17,655 nucleotides of DNA, from the NCBI GenBank assembly GCA_937886445.1, contig CALGBY010000084.1:1-17655 (forward strand), given 5' to 3'. A model generated the notes under the pieces. That model was given only the letters and a program-made list of their open reading frames with translations. It was not told where the DNA came from and made no database searches. Position numbers and translations under genes: made by a program. Of this stretch, positions 7,592-14,222 are shown piece after piece (position 1 is the stretch's first letter; the number at the start of each line of letters is the position of its first letter). The DNA comes from an uncultured Clostridia bacterium (GTDB lineage: Bacteria > Bacillota > Clostridia > Christensenellales > Aristaeellaceae).

Positions 7592-9478
7592 TCAATCGAC
7601 CCCCTTTCCGGCCTGGCGGCCCGGAGCGGTCCGGCGGATCAGCTCCTCCAGTTCCTTATCAAGGCCCGTCTGCAGGCGTACCAGCTCATAATAGTAGCCC
7701 TTCTTCGCGATCAGTTCCTCATGAGTACCCATTTCGCTGATGCGTCCGTCCTTGAGGATCAGGATCTTATCCGCGGAGCGGGTGGTGGAGATGCGCTGGG
7801 CAATAATGATCTTGGTGCAGGGGAAGTCGAGGTGGTTCAGTCCCTCCTGGATCTCCTTTTCCGTCTCCATATCCACAGCGGAGGTGGTATCATCCAGGAT
7901 CAGCACAGCCGGGCGCACGGCAAGGGCGCGCGCCAGCGATATACGCTGCTTCTGACCGCCCGAGAGGCCCACTCCGCGCTCACCGATCACCGTGGAATAG
8001 CCCTCGGGAAGGCGGTTGATAAACGCGTCCGCCGCCGAAAGTTTGGCGTACTTCTCCACATCCTCCGTTTTCATTTCCACATTGCCGTAGGAGATATTAT
8101 CTCCCACGGTATCGGAATAGAGCAGTACATCCTGCGTGGCAAGGCCGATACTCTTTCTCAGATCCTCCAGACGCATCGTTGAGATATCCGTGCCGTCCAG
8201 AAGGATCTTTCCGGAGGTGGGATCAAAAAAGCGGGGTATCAGGTTGATCATGCTGGTTTTTCCGCAGCCGGTTTCACCCATCACGGCCACCGTCTGCCCG
8301 GGTTCCGCGGTAAAGGTGATATCCTCCAGCACCGGCAGGCTGCCGTCGGGATAGCGGAAGGATACATGTTCAAATTCCAGCCTGCCCTTGGCGCTCTCCT
8401 TCATTACAGCAGCGTTTTCGGGGCTGAAGATGGAAGAAGGAGCGTAATTGATCTCCATCACCTTGTCCGCCGCGGCGGAGAAGCGCTGGAATTCGTTCAG
8501 GATGCTGCCCAGCTGGCGCATCGGGTTGCACACGGCCCAGATCAGGCCGGAAAAGGACACATACTCGCCCAGTGTGAGCGAGCCGGAGATCATAAAGAGC
8601 CCGCCCACCACAAGCAGGATCACGGGAAGCAGATTCGCGCAGCTGTCCACATAGGGATAATAGCGCAGCCAGGTCATATCCGTCTCCTGAGCGGTAGCAG
8701 CATAGGAGGTGTTGGTAAGGTCGAATTTTTCCTTTTCGTACTCCTCCTTCGCGAAGGCCTTCACCACGCGGTTGCCGGATATGTTTTCCTGCGCGTCGGT
8801 GTTCATCCGGGCAAACTTGTCACGCAGCAATTGGTGCATGGGCTTCACCCGCAGGCGGAACCTGTATACGATCGCGAAAATGACCGGGCAGAGCGCCAGC
8901 ACGCAAAGCGCCAGACGCCAGTCCATCATGAAAAAGTATACCGTGACCGCCGTAAACAGGAACACGCATTCAATGATACTGCGGATCACCCACGCCACCA
9001 TATGACGCACGCTGTTCAGATCGCCCGTCAGGCGCGTCATCAGATCGCCCGTGCGGAAGGTGGCATAAAAGGTCATATCCTGACGCTGGATCTTATCATA
9101 AAGGGTATTTCGGATATTATAAAGCGCGTACTGGGAGCAGCGCTCATAGGCCTGACAGGTGATATATACCGTGAGCACGCGGAAAAGCGTGATCAGGATC
9201 ATCATCATGATCATGTGCCAGAAGAGGGAGAGATTTGACGGATCCGAAAGCGGATGAGGCGCATCCGGGTTCAGAAAGGTATCGGTAAGCTGACCGGTAA
9301 AATAGGGCACCGTGATCTGCAGGATATTGTATACAGCGCTTCCCAGCATCGCGAAGGCGAACATGATCTTTCTTCCGCGCATGTTCTCCAGCAGAAAGCC
9401 GATGCGCCCTACGGGATACTTTTTTTCAGTGTCCCTATTCTCTGTATCTTTTCCGCGCCCGAAAAACCGTTTCTTCAT
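7592..9478 (-). CDS. ABC exporter half-transporter, degenerate-site subunit
   Basis: This 628-residue protein is counted from the ATG at 9478 (MKKRFFGRGK), which has GGAGG 8 nt upstream. An in-frame ATG at 9526 would add 16 residues but has no comparable ribosome site. The exporter membrane domain is about 25-350 and the ATPase domain about 365-610. Walker A is GETGCGKT (401-408) and the signature is LSGGQ (505-509). Walker B reads LILDD, with Asp530 in place of the catalytic Glu, and the switch-loop His is Gln561 (IIAQRIS). These two changes together define the non-hydrolysing site of heterodimeric exporters such as TM287 or BmrC. It pairs with the canonical subunit encoded immediately downstream. 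Confidence 0.92.
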   Translation of the reverse strand: MKKRFFGRGKDTENRDTEKKYPVGRIGFLLENMRGRKIMFAFAMLGSAVYNILQITVPYFTGQLTDTFLNPDAPHPLSDPSNLSLFWHMIMMMILITLFRVLTVYITCQAYERCSQYALYNIRNTLYDKIQRQDMTFYATFRTGDLMTRLTGDLNSVRHMVAWVIRSIIECVFLFTAVTVYFFMMDWRLALCVLALCPVIFAIVYRFRLRVKPMHQLLRDKFARMNTDAQENISGNRVVKAFAKEEYEKEKFDLTNTSYAATAQETDMTWLRYYPYVDSCANLLPVILLVVGGLFMISGSLTLGEYVSFSGLIWAVCNPMRQLGSILNEFQRFSAAADKVMEINYAPSSIFSPENAAVMKESAKGRLEFEHVSFRYPDGSLPVLEDITFTAEPGQTVAVMGETGCGKTSMINLIPRFFDPTSGKILLDGTDISTMRLEDLRKSIGLATQDVLLYSDTVGDNISYGNVEMKTEDVEKYAKLSAADAFINRLPEGYSTVIGERGVGLSGGQKQRISLARALAVRPAVLILDDTTSAVDMETEKEIQEGLNHLDFPCTKIIIAQRISTTRSADKILILKDGRISEMGTHEELIAKKGYYYELVRLQTGLDKELEELIRRTAPGRQAGKGVD

Positions 9479-9567
9479 ACGCGTATCCTCCGTGTGTACC
9501 CATCCGCCCCGCCCGGTATCATGCACTGGTGTCGGAGATCGAGTCGGCCGATCTTCAGACAGCCCAT
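9475..9567 (-). CDS. Possible 30-residue leader peptide of the ABC exporter operon
   Basis: A short ORF on the minus strand starts at ATG 9567 (MGCLKIGRLDLRHQ...) and ends at a TGA overlapping the exporter start as ATGA. GAGG lies 5 nt before its ATG, and the start falls about 30 nt after the predicted transcription start. AGATCG and CGATCT within it can form a 6-bp stem. Leader-peptide control is known for the B. subtilis bmrCD exporter (bmrB), but no sequence similarity to BmrB is claimed. The ORF could be chance. Confidence 0.25.
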   Translation of the reverse strand: MGCLKIGRLDLRHQCMIPGGADGYTRRIRV

Positions 9568-9605
9568 CTGTGCCTCTTCCGGAGGGCGGTAATCAGCACG
9601 CGGGT

Positions 9606-9614
9606 ATTATAGCA
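9606..9614 (-). promoter_or_regulatory. Extended -10 promoter for the ABC exporter operon
   Basis: The minus strand reads TGCTATAAT (9614-9606), an extended -10 element with a perfect TATAAT. There is no good -35 box (TATACC at 17 bp). The predicted leader to the exporter ATG is about 120 nt. An inverted repeat ACTAT-N4-ATAGT at 9644-9657 lies upstream, centred near -50, and could be an operator. Confidence 0.5.
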
Positions 9615-9709
9615 CCGCGGTTTATCACGGTATAGAACATTTCACTATAATAATAGTATAAAAAGCACCTCCCCCGGTTTTTCACATTTCCGGAACACGG
9701 GAGACGGTA

Positions 9710-9740
9710 TTTTCATACGGAAGCATTGTTTTCATACGGA
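9710..9740 (+). promoter_or_regulatory. Pair of identical 12-bp direct repeats upstream of the ADP-ribosylglycohydrolase promoter
   Basis: TTTTCATACGGA occurs at 9710-9721 and again at 9729-9740, 19 bp start to start. The second copy ends 5 bp before the -35 box at 9746. The placement fits an activator site bound by a dimer on one DNA face. No regulator is encoded next to it. Confidence 0.5.
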
Positions 9741-9745
9741 TCTTG

Positions 9746-9774
9746 TTGCAGAGGAGATCATGCTGTGCTAAAAT
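9746..9774 (+). promoter_or_regulatory. Promoter of the ADP-ribosylglycohydrolase gene
   Basis: TTGCAG (9746-9751), a 17-bp spacer, then TAAAAT (9769-9774) preceded by TGC, giving an extended -10. The leader to the ATG at 9831 would be about 50 nt. Confidence 0.6.
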
Positions 9775-9830
9775 AGCGGCAGCAAACCGTTCCGTCCGCT
9801 CCGGACGGAAGCAAAAACAGGAGGGAAAAT

Positions 9831-10682
9831 ATGTACGGTGCGATCATCGGCGATATCGCCGGATCTGTATATGAATTCAACAACATCAAAACAAAGGATT
9901 TTCCGTTTTTCCGTTCCGATTCGGATTATACGGATGACACGGTGATGACCGTTGCCGTGGCGGCGGCGCTTGAAGATGCCACCCTCGCGGCTCCGGTAAC
10001 TAAAGATGAGATGCGCGGCCTGTTCATACGCCGTATGCGGGAATACGGAAGAAGATATCCCTGCCCCATGGGCGCCTATGGGGCTTCCTTTGCCGCATGG
10101 CTCAGGAGCGATGAGGATCAGCCCTATAATTCCTGCGGCAACGGCAGCGCGATGCGTGTTTCCCCCTGCGCGCTGATCGCGGGAAGCCTTGAGGAAGCGG
10201 AAACACTGGCCGAGCTCAGCGCCGAGGTCACTCATAACCATCCGGAGGGCATCCGGGGCGCGAAGGCAACAGCCGCCGCGGTATATCTGGCCGCGTCCGG
10301 AGCTCAGGCGGAGGAGATCCGCAGGGAGATCCTGAGCCGCTATTACGATATCCGGTTCACGCTGGACGAGATCCGCCCGTACTACCGTTTTGAAGGCACC
10401 TGCCAGAAATCAGTCCCCCAGGCGCTGGAAGCGTTTTTTGAAAGCGTGAGCTTTGAGGACGCGATCCGCAATGTCATTTCCATCGGCGGGGACACCGATA
10501 CCACCGGCGCCATCTGCGGAAGCGTTGCCTTCGCGTATTATACGAGAGGCGGGGCGGATGAAAACACGGCGGCTCTGGTGCGGGAAGCGCAGAAACGCAT
10601 CCCCGGCGAATTCGCGGAAGCGGCGGAGCGTTTTTCGCTTCTCTGCAAAACACGGGATCGCTCGATACCGCTTGTGCTGTGA
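9831..10682 (+). CDS. ADP-ribosylglycohydrolase family protein (DraG/ARH-like)
   Basis: This 283-residue protein has a strong ribosome site (AGGAGGG, 6 nt spacing). The family hydrolyses ADP-ribose from modified proteins, nucleic acids or small molecules using a two-metal Mg2+ site. The metal-ligand signatures are present: GDIAGS near the N-terminus (7-12), TDDTVMT (34-40), and GGDTDTTGAICG (219-230) with D221, D223 and T224. The middle also carries the family motifs NGSAMRVSP (104-112) and THNHPEGIRGA (134-144). There is no signal peptide or membrane segment, so it is cytoplasmic. It appears monocistronic, and no ADP-ribosyltransferase toxin or DraT gene is adjacent, so its target is unknown. 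Confidence 0.93.
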   Translation: MYGAIIGDIAGSVYEFNNIKTKDFPFFRSDSDYTDDTVMTVAVAAALEDATLAAPVTKDEMRGLFIRRMREYGRRYPCPMGAYGASFAAWLRSDEDQPYNSCGNGSAMRVSPCALIAGSLEEAETLAELSAEVTHNHPEGIRGAKATAAAVYLAASGAQAEEIRREILSRYYDIRFTLDEIRPYYRFEGTCQKSVPQALEAFFESVSFEDAIRNVISIGGDTDTTGAICGSVAFAYYTRGGADENTAALVREAQKRIPGEFAEAAERFSLLCKTRDRSIPLVL

Positions 10683-10684
10683 TG

Positions 10685-10719
10685 TTTTCGGGAGAAAAAC
10701 CGCGAAAATACAGTTTTTC
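10685..10719 (+). terminator. Possible weak terminator after the ADP-ribosylglycohydrolase gene
   Basis: TTTTCGGG (10685-10692) can pair with CCGCGAAAA (10700-10708) with one bulged base. A T-run (five T) follows only after six unpaired bases, so termination efficiency is doubtful. Confidence 0.25.
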
Positions 10720-10750
10720 AGGCATATGAACACGAAAAAACGCTTGGCTG

Positions 10751-10792
10751 TGATATAATGTCAAAAGCCGGAACGCTCATGATTCTTCCGGC
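10751..10792 (+). promoter_or_regulatory. Extended -10 promoter and start-site hairpin of the gtrA-like gene
   Basis: TGATATAAT (10751-10759) is an extended -10 element without a recognisable -35. GCCGGAA (10767-10773) pairs with TTCCGGC (10786-10792) across a 12-nt loop. The stem would begin almost at the transcription start and end 8 nt before the ATG, so it may affect mRNA stability or ribosome access. Confidence 0.45.
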
Positions 10793-10800
10793 AGGAAAGG

Positions 10801-11268
10801 ATGATCGCTTTGAAGACCGCGGATAAGAAAAATACCGGAGCGGGCGGCAGCGCGAAAAAAGCGGAGCTGATCCGTACCGTCAAATTCACACTGTTTTCCA
10901 TCAGCGCAGGTCTCATCCAGATCGGCTCCTTCACATTGATGAACGAGCTGCTCAAGTGGGATTACTGGGTCAGCTATCTGATCTCTCTGGTATTGAGCGT
11001 GGTGTGGAATTTCACCTTCAACCGCAAATTCACCTTCAAATCGGCCGCCAATGTGCCCATCGCCATGCTGAAGGTATTTGCCTACTATCTGGTGTTCACA
11101 CCGCTCTCCACCCTGCTTGAACACTATCTTACCGAAACCTGCGGATGGAACGAATACCTTGTCACGGTGCTCAACATGGTGATCAACTTTGTGACCGAGT
11201 TCCTGTATGACCGCTTTGTGGTGTTCAGGAACAGCATCGACACCAACGAAAACGCCGGAAAGGACTGA
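10801..11268 (+). CDS. GtrA-family membrane protein
   Basis: This 155-residue protein has four predicted membrane segments (about 28-50, 55-75, 87-106, 118-140) and a basic N-terminal tail, matching GtrA/PF04138 in size and pattern. Typical family features are the N-terminal VKFTLFS...GLIQIGSF stretch, WNFTFNRKFTF after the second segment (69-79), and FLYDRFVVF at the C-terminal end (134-142). The family is implicated in moving lipid-linked sugars or in cell-surface polysaccharide synthesis. The ATG at 10801 has AGGA only about 6 nt away. A TTG at 10810 has AAGGA at an 8-nt spacing and may be the true start, shortening the protein by three residues. The tRNA-editing gene follows after 5 bp, so they are co-transcribed. 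Confidence 0.88.
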   Translation: MIALKTADKKNTGAGGSAKKAELIRTVKFTLFSISAGLIQIGSFTLMNELLKWDYWVSYLISLVLSVVWNFTFNRKFTFKSAANVPIAMLKVFAYYLVFTPLSTLLEHYLTETCGWNEYLVTVLNMVINFVTEFLYDRFVVFRNSIDTNENAGKD

Positions 11269-11273
11269 CCGGG

Positions 11274-11828
11274 ATGGAAGAAACAGCAGCGCGCACATCC
11301 GATCACCTTGAAACGGGCATCCCCGCGGACGAACGGAGCGATGCCGAAATGCGTGTGTACCGCTTTCTGACGGAGCTCGGCATCCCCTTTGAGCGGGCCG
11401 ATCATCCCGCCGCCGCCACGATGGAGGACTGCCGGGAGGCGGACCGGCTGCTTTGCTGCTCCATGTGCAAAAATCTCTTTTTGTGCAACAGGCAGAAAAC
11501 AGCGTTTTATCTGCTTTTGCTGCGCGGTGAAAAGCCCTTTGTGACAAAGGAGATCTCCGCCCGGCTCGGGGTGGCGCGGCTGTCCTTCGCGGACGCGGAG
11601 CACATGGAGGCTTACCTCGGCCTTCGCCCCGGCGCCGTCAGCGTGATGGGGCTGATGAACGACACCGGAAACAGAGTACAGCTCCTTATTGACAGTGACC
11701 TTTTGCAGGATGAATATCTGGGCTGTCACCCCTGTGTGAACACCGCGTCCCTGCGCATCCGCTGGGAAGATATGCTTTCGGTATTTCTGCCCGCCGTAAA
11801 GCATGTACCCGTCATGATCCGGGTTTAG
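11274..11828 (+). CDS. YbaK/ProX-type aminoacyl-tRNA deacylase (PrdX-like)
   Basis: This 184-residue protein has a short N-terminal extension before the editing domain (about 25-180). Recognisable positions are K66 in SMCKNLFL, LRPGAVSVMGLMND (117-130), and GCHPCVNTASL (150-160), the ends of the substrate pocket in ProX/YbaK proteins. The family clears mischarged tRNA in trans: ProX/PrdX proteins act on Ala-tRNA(Pro), YbaK on Cys-tRNA(Pro). The PGAVSVMGLMND form suggests the ProX/PrdX branch, but the substrate is inferred. The start at 11274 has AAGGA 9 nt upstream, overlapping the end of the gtrA-like gene. It is the last gene of this operon; its TAG lies in the first bases of the interspersed repeat. 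Confidence 0.88.
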   Translation: MEETAARTSDHLETGIPADERSDAEMRVYRFLTELGIPFERADHPAAATMEDCREADRLLCCSMCKNLFLCNRQKTAFYLLLLRGEKPFVTKEISARLGVARLSFADAEHMEAYLGLRPGAVSVMGLMNDTGNRVQLLIDSDLLQDEYLGCHPCVNTASLRIRWEDMLSVFLPAVKHVPVMIRV

Positions 11829-11871
11829 GCAATACCACGCAATTCGTCACCACACTGTACGGTGCTTTTTC
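11827..11871 (+). repeat. Interspersed repeat, copy 1
   Basis: This stretch matches 17606-17650 at 38 of 45 positions without gaps, sharing GGCAATACC, CAATTCGTCA and ACGGTG. It begins at the stop codon of the tRNA-editing gene and ends in a T-rich tract. The mismatches do not look like compensatory base-pair changes, so it is more likely a dispersed DNA element than a conserved RNA fold. Confidence 0.7.
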
Positions 11872-11901
11872 AGAAGAGCAGACCATGATCCTGAATATGT
11901 C

Positions 11902-11949
11902 AAAACGCCGGGTGCTGTCCGAAATAGCGGAACTGCACACGGCGTTTTT
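11902..11949. terminator. Bidirectional terminator between convergent genes
   Basis: AAAACGCCG (11902-11910) pairs perfectly with CGGCGTTTT (11940-11948). Inside, GTGC/GCAC and TCCG/CGGA extend the stem to a loop AAATAG (11922-11927). Five T follow on the plus strand, and the A-tract supplies four T on the minus strand, so it can end both the tRNA-editing operon and the minus-strand secreted-protein gene. Confidence 0.8.
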
Positions 11950-12007
11950 CAGTACTGTTTCCCGCGCTCATCCGTCCGGATGACCCGGAGACGGGAACAG
12001 AAGACGG

Positions 12008-12424
12008 TCAGTTGAAGGAATAATAGATATAGGCAAGATAGGTGAGCGCGCCGGATTCATCCACGGCAAATTCGGCATAGAAGGGCTGAGCGGCATCAGC
12101 ACCGGCAAACCACGCCGCGATATCGCCGCACAGCGTGTTTTCGCCCGCGTTCATCACATCCTCAGGCACCCAGATCTCGCAGCCTTCAGCCAGCGGGAAG
12201 GATACCTCATCCTCCGGCCCGAAGCCGAAAAAGCCGGGCTCGGCCTCATTCGTCAGGTCGATCGCGCCCAGGGTGCCGGTAAGCACGGCATTCCCCGCTT
12301 CATCGATGATGACCGCTGTTACATAGAACCGGTCATAAGCCGCGGCTTCCTCCTCCCCGGCAAAAGCGCAGGAGCAGGCAAGAAGCATCACGGCCAGCAT
12401 AAGGCAAAATGTTTTTTTCAGCAT
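12008..12424 (-). CDS. Small secreted protein of unknown function
   Basis: This 138-residue protein has GGAGG 7 nt before its ATG. Residues 1-22 form a signal peptide (MLKKTFCLMLAVMLLACSCAFA); cleavage after AFA is likely. LLAC is an imperfect lipobox, so a lipoprotein is possible. The mature part is short, acidic and rich in Ala and Gly, with a likely all-beta pattern (FYVTAVIIDEAGNAVLTGTL) and no recognised domain. It is single-gene, convergent with the tRNA-editing operon and divergent from the HAD gene. I found no convincing promoter box for it in 12425-12580 (only a TATAAG near 12472 without a -35). Confidence 0.8.
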   Translation of the reverse strand: MLKKTFCLMLAVMLLACSCAFAGEEEAAAYDRFYVTAVIIDEAGNAVLTGTLGAIDLTNEAEPGFFGFGPEDEVSFPLAEGCEIWVPEDVMNAGENTLCGDIAAWFAGADAAQPFYAEFAVDESGALTYLAYIYYSFN

Positions 12425-12583
12425 TTTTCATCCTCCGTACATCGTTTTTCCGGGATCCCGCCCGGTATACCCTTATATTTTCTCCCGCTTTTACGCTTTT
12501 CCTGCCTACAGGGCCGCACTTTGCACGCATTTTACAATTGTTACAGACCGGCCGTCTTTACGCGCGCAGAGCCGCCGCGCGGC

Positions 12584-12612
12584 TTGACAGAAAGCCGCCG
12601 TTTTAGTATAAT
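12584..12612 (+). promoter_or_regulatory. Perfect consensus promoter of the HAD-hydrogenase-like operon
   Basis: TTGACA (12584-12589), a 17-bp spacer, and TATAAT (12607-12612) match the housekeeping sigma consensus at every position. Transcription would begin near 12619, leaving about 60 nt of leader before the HAD start codon. Confidence 0.85.
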
Positions 12613-12628
12613 TCTCACGGCAAAAAAA

Positions 12629-12656
12629 GAAAGCGGGCCTTTTCAGGCGGGCTTTC
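12629..12656 (+). other. Leader hairpin upstream of the HAD gene
   Basis: GAAAGC (12629-12634) pairs with GCTTTC (12651-12656). An internal GG/GG loop and GCC/GGC pairing continue to the loop TTTTCA. It has no T-run and sits in the predicted leader, so it may be a stability or folding element. Confidence 0.35.
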
Positions 12657-12680
12657 GAAAGACACGGAGAATTTCCCTGT

Positions 12681-13337
12681 ATGAAATACAAATGTCTTGT
12701 GCTGGATCACGATGACACCGTGACCGATTCCACCGCGAAGATCCATTATCCCGCGTTTCTGGAAGCGCTGAAGGTGCTTCGTCCCGGCGTGACGATGACG
12801 GAAAAGGAATACTTTTTATTCAATTTCGATCCCGGTTTTCTTGAATACTGCACCGATACCCTGCACATGACGGATGAGGAAATGGAAAGGGAATATGAAA
12901 TGTGGGACGCGTATGTGAAAACGCACATCCCCGTCGTGTTCCCGGGCATGAAGCGGCTGATCACGCGTTTTCGCGAGGCCGGCGGGCGCATCTGCTCCGT
13001 AAGCCACTCAATGGCGGAAAACATCCGCAGAGATTACCGCGCCGCCGGGCTTGAGGAGCCGGAGATCGTGTTCGGATGGGAACAGCCTGCCGGCAGACGA
13101 AAGCCCAGCCCCTGGCCGCTTGAAGAGATCATCAGAAGAACGGGGCTTGACAGGAGCGAGCTGCTGATGGTGGATGACCTGAAGCCGGGCTTTGACATGG
13201 CCAGATCATGCGGAGTGGATTTTGCCGCCGCCATGTGGGCATATGATGTTGAGGAGATCCGCTCCTTCATGCAGAGCACCTGCAGCCACTGCTTCAGCAG
13301 CCCGGAGGCGCTGGAAGCGTTCATCTTTGCAACTTGA
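12681..13337 (+). CDS. HAD-family hydrolase (phosphoglycolate-phosphatase-like)
   Basis: This 218-residue cytoplasmic protein has the four HAD motifs. Motif I is D9-H-D11-D-T13 (nucleophile and acid/base aspartates), motif II S107/S108 in CSVSHS, motif III K141 in RKPSP, and motif IV D165-D166 in MVDDLKPG. Residues 20-90 form the helical cap of the Gph/beta-phosphoglucomutase type. It is likely a small-molecule phosphatase; the substrate is not determinable. GGAG sits 11 nt before the ATG, a little far. It is the first gene behind the consensus promoter, and the next gene starts 30 bp later on the same strand. Whether its job relates to the hydrogenase-like genes is an inference from position only. 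Confidence 0.88.
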   Translation: MKYKCLVLDHDDTVTDSTAKIHYPAFLEALKVLRPGVTMTEKEYFLFNFDPGFLEYCTDTLHMTDEEMEREYEMWDAYVKTHIPVVFPGMKRLITRFREAGGRICSVSHSMAENIRRDYRAAGLEEPEIVFGWEQPAGRRKPSPWPLEEIIRRTGLDRSELLMVDDLKPGFDMARSCGVDFAAAMWAYDVEEIRSFMQSTCSHCFSSPEALEAFIFAT

Positions 13338-13367
13338 ACAATACCAGATATGAAAGAAGGAATGTGT

Positions 13368-13742
13368 ATGAATACGATAGGCGACATGGTCAAGGTGCTG
13401 CACGCGAGGGTGCTGTGCGGCGAATCGGAACTGGACAGGCCGGTCGGCACCGCCTGCTGCTCAGACCTGATGAGCGATGTGCTTGCCTTTGTGAATGAAA
13501 AAACCGTGCTGATCACCGGTCTTACCAATCCGCATGTGGTACGCACCGCCGATATGCTTGACCTGAAATGTCTGGTGTTCGCCCGCGGGAAGATCCCCAC
13601 GGATGAAATGCTGGAGCAGGCAAAGGAGCAAAATCTGGTCGTGATGACCACAAAGGAAACAGCGTTTACCACCTGCGGCCTGCTGTATGAGGCAGGTCTG
13701 CGCGGCGTGCCCATTGAGTGGCCGGACGGGGAGGAAGAATGA
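13368..13742 (+). CDS. DRTGG-domain protein (first of two)
   Basis: The start is placed at ATG 13368 because AAGGA lies 6 nt before it. An in-frame ATG at 13350 has no such site. The 124-residue protein is a single small domain of the DRTGG type: VLITGLTNPHVVRTADMLDL, CLVFARGK, then a C-terminal TTCGLLYEAGL. Single-domain DRTGG proteins of this kind are regular companions of [FeFe]-hydrogenase-like genes and are thought to bind a ligand, possibly a nucleotide. It is paralogous to the protein at 16549-16890 (shared CCxDL motif, LEQAKEQ/LEKAKEE and CG(L/I)LYE). Its stop overlaps the ATPase start (ATGA), indicating translational coupling. Confidence 0.8.
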   Translation: MNTIGDMVKVLHARVLCGESELDRPVGTACCSDLMSDVLAFVNEKTVLITGLTNPHVVRTADMLDLKCLVFARGKIPTDEMLEQAKEQNLVVMTTKETAFTTCGLLYEAGLRGVPIEWPDGEEE

Positions 13743-14167
13743 TACTGCATCATGAATATCCCGTTGAAGCGGGGGATTATCTCAGCGCCGGCGAAGCCAG
13801 CACCGATATCAAAAGGCGTTTGAAGCAGCTGGGCATTTCCGGACGGGTGCTCAAGTGCGTGAGCGTGGCCAGCTATGAGGTGGAGCTCAACCTGGTCATC
13901 CATTCCGAGGGCGGCGTGCTTTCGCTGGATGTGGATACCGATCAGGTAAAGCTGACCAGCAGGGATACCGGCCCCGGTATTCCGGATATCCAGCTCGCGA
14001 TGCGTGAGGGCTACTCCACCGCCAATGAGGAAGCACGCAACCAGGGCTTCGGCGCCGGTATGGGTCTGCCCAATATGAAGCGCAACGCGGACACCTTCCG
14101 CATCGAAAGCGAGCCCGGAAAAGGCACGCTGATCGAAATGGGTTTCTCCATCAGGGAACAGGCATAG
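13739..14167 (+). CDS. GHKL ATPase, anti-sigma-factor (RsbW)-like
   Basis: This 142-residue protein starts at the ATG that overlaps the previous stop, with GGGGAGG just upstream; an earlier in-frame ATG at 13718 lies inside the DRTGG gene. It is a lone Bergerat-fold ATPase domain: N-box E47-x3-N51-x3-H55, G1 box D76-T-G-P-G80, and G2 box GFGAGMGL (103-110), followed by GKGT (127-130). It has no sensor or phospho-acceptor domain. RsbW/SpoIIAB-like proteins act as serine kinases or anti-sigma factors, usually opposed by a PP2C phosphatase; no such phosphatase or STAS partner is seen in the window. It probably relays the state of the neighbouring hydrogenase-like protein. Confidence 0.85.
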   Translation: MILHHEYPVEAGDYLSAGEASTDIKRRLKQLGISGRVLKCVSVASYEVELNLVIHSEGGVLSLDVDTDQVKLTSRDTGPGIPDIQLAMREGYSTANEEARNQGFGAGMGLPNMKRNADTFRIESEPGKGTLIEMGFSIREQA

Positions 14168-14182
14168 CCGTTCACCGTGACC

Positions 14183-14206
14183 GTGTGCCCCGGAAAGCCG
14201 GCACAC
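14183..14206 (+). other. Intercistronic hairpin before the hydrogenase-like gene
   Basis: GTGTGCC (14183-14189) pairs with GGCACAC (14200-14206), and GG/CC continues inside with a two-base bulge and an AAAG loop. There is no T-run. It sits in the only sizeable gap (55 bp) between the ATPase and hydrogenase-like genes and could mark an mRNA processing or stability site. Confidence 0.4.
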
Positions 14207-14222
14207 CGAAAGGCATATCAGT

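Noticed and set aside
7592..9526. Longer start for the first ABC gene at 9526
   Set aside because: The 16 extra residues lack a ribosome site, while ATG 9478 has GGAGG at 8 nt and begins a typical MKKRFF N-terminus.
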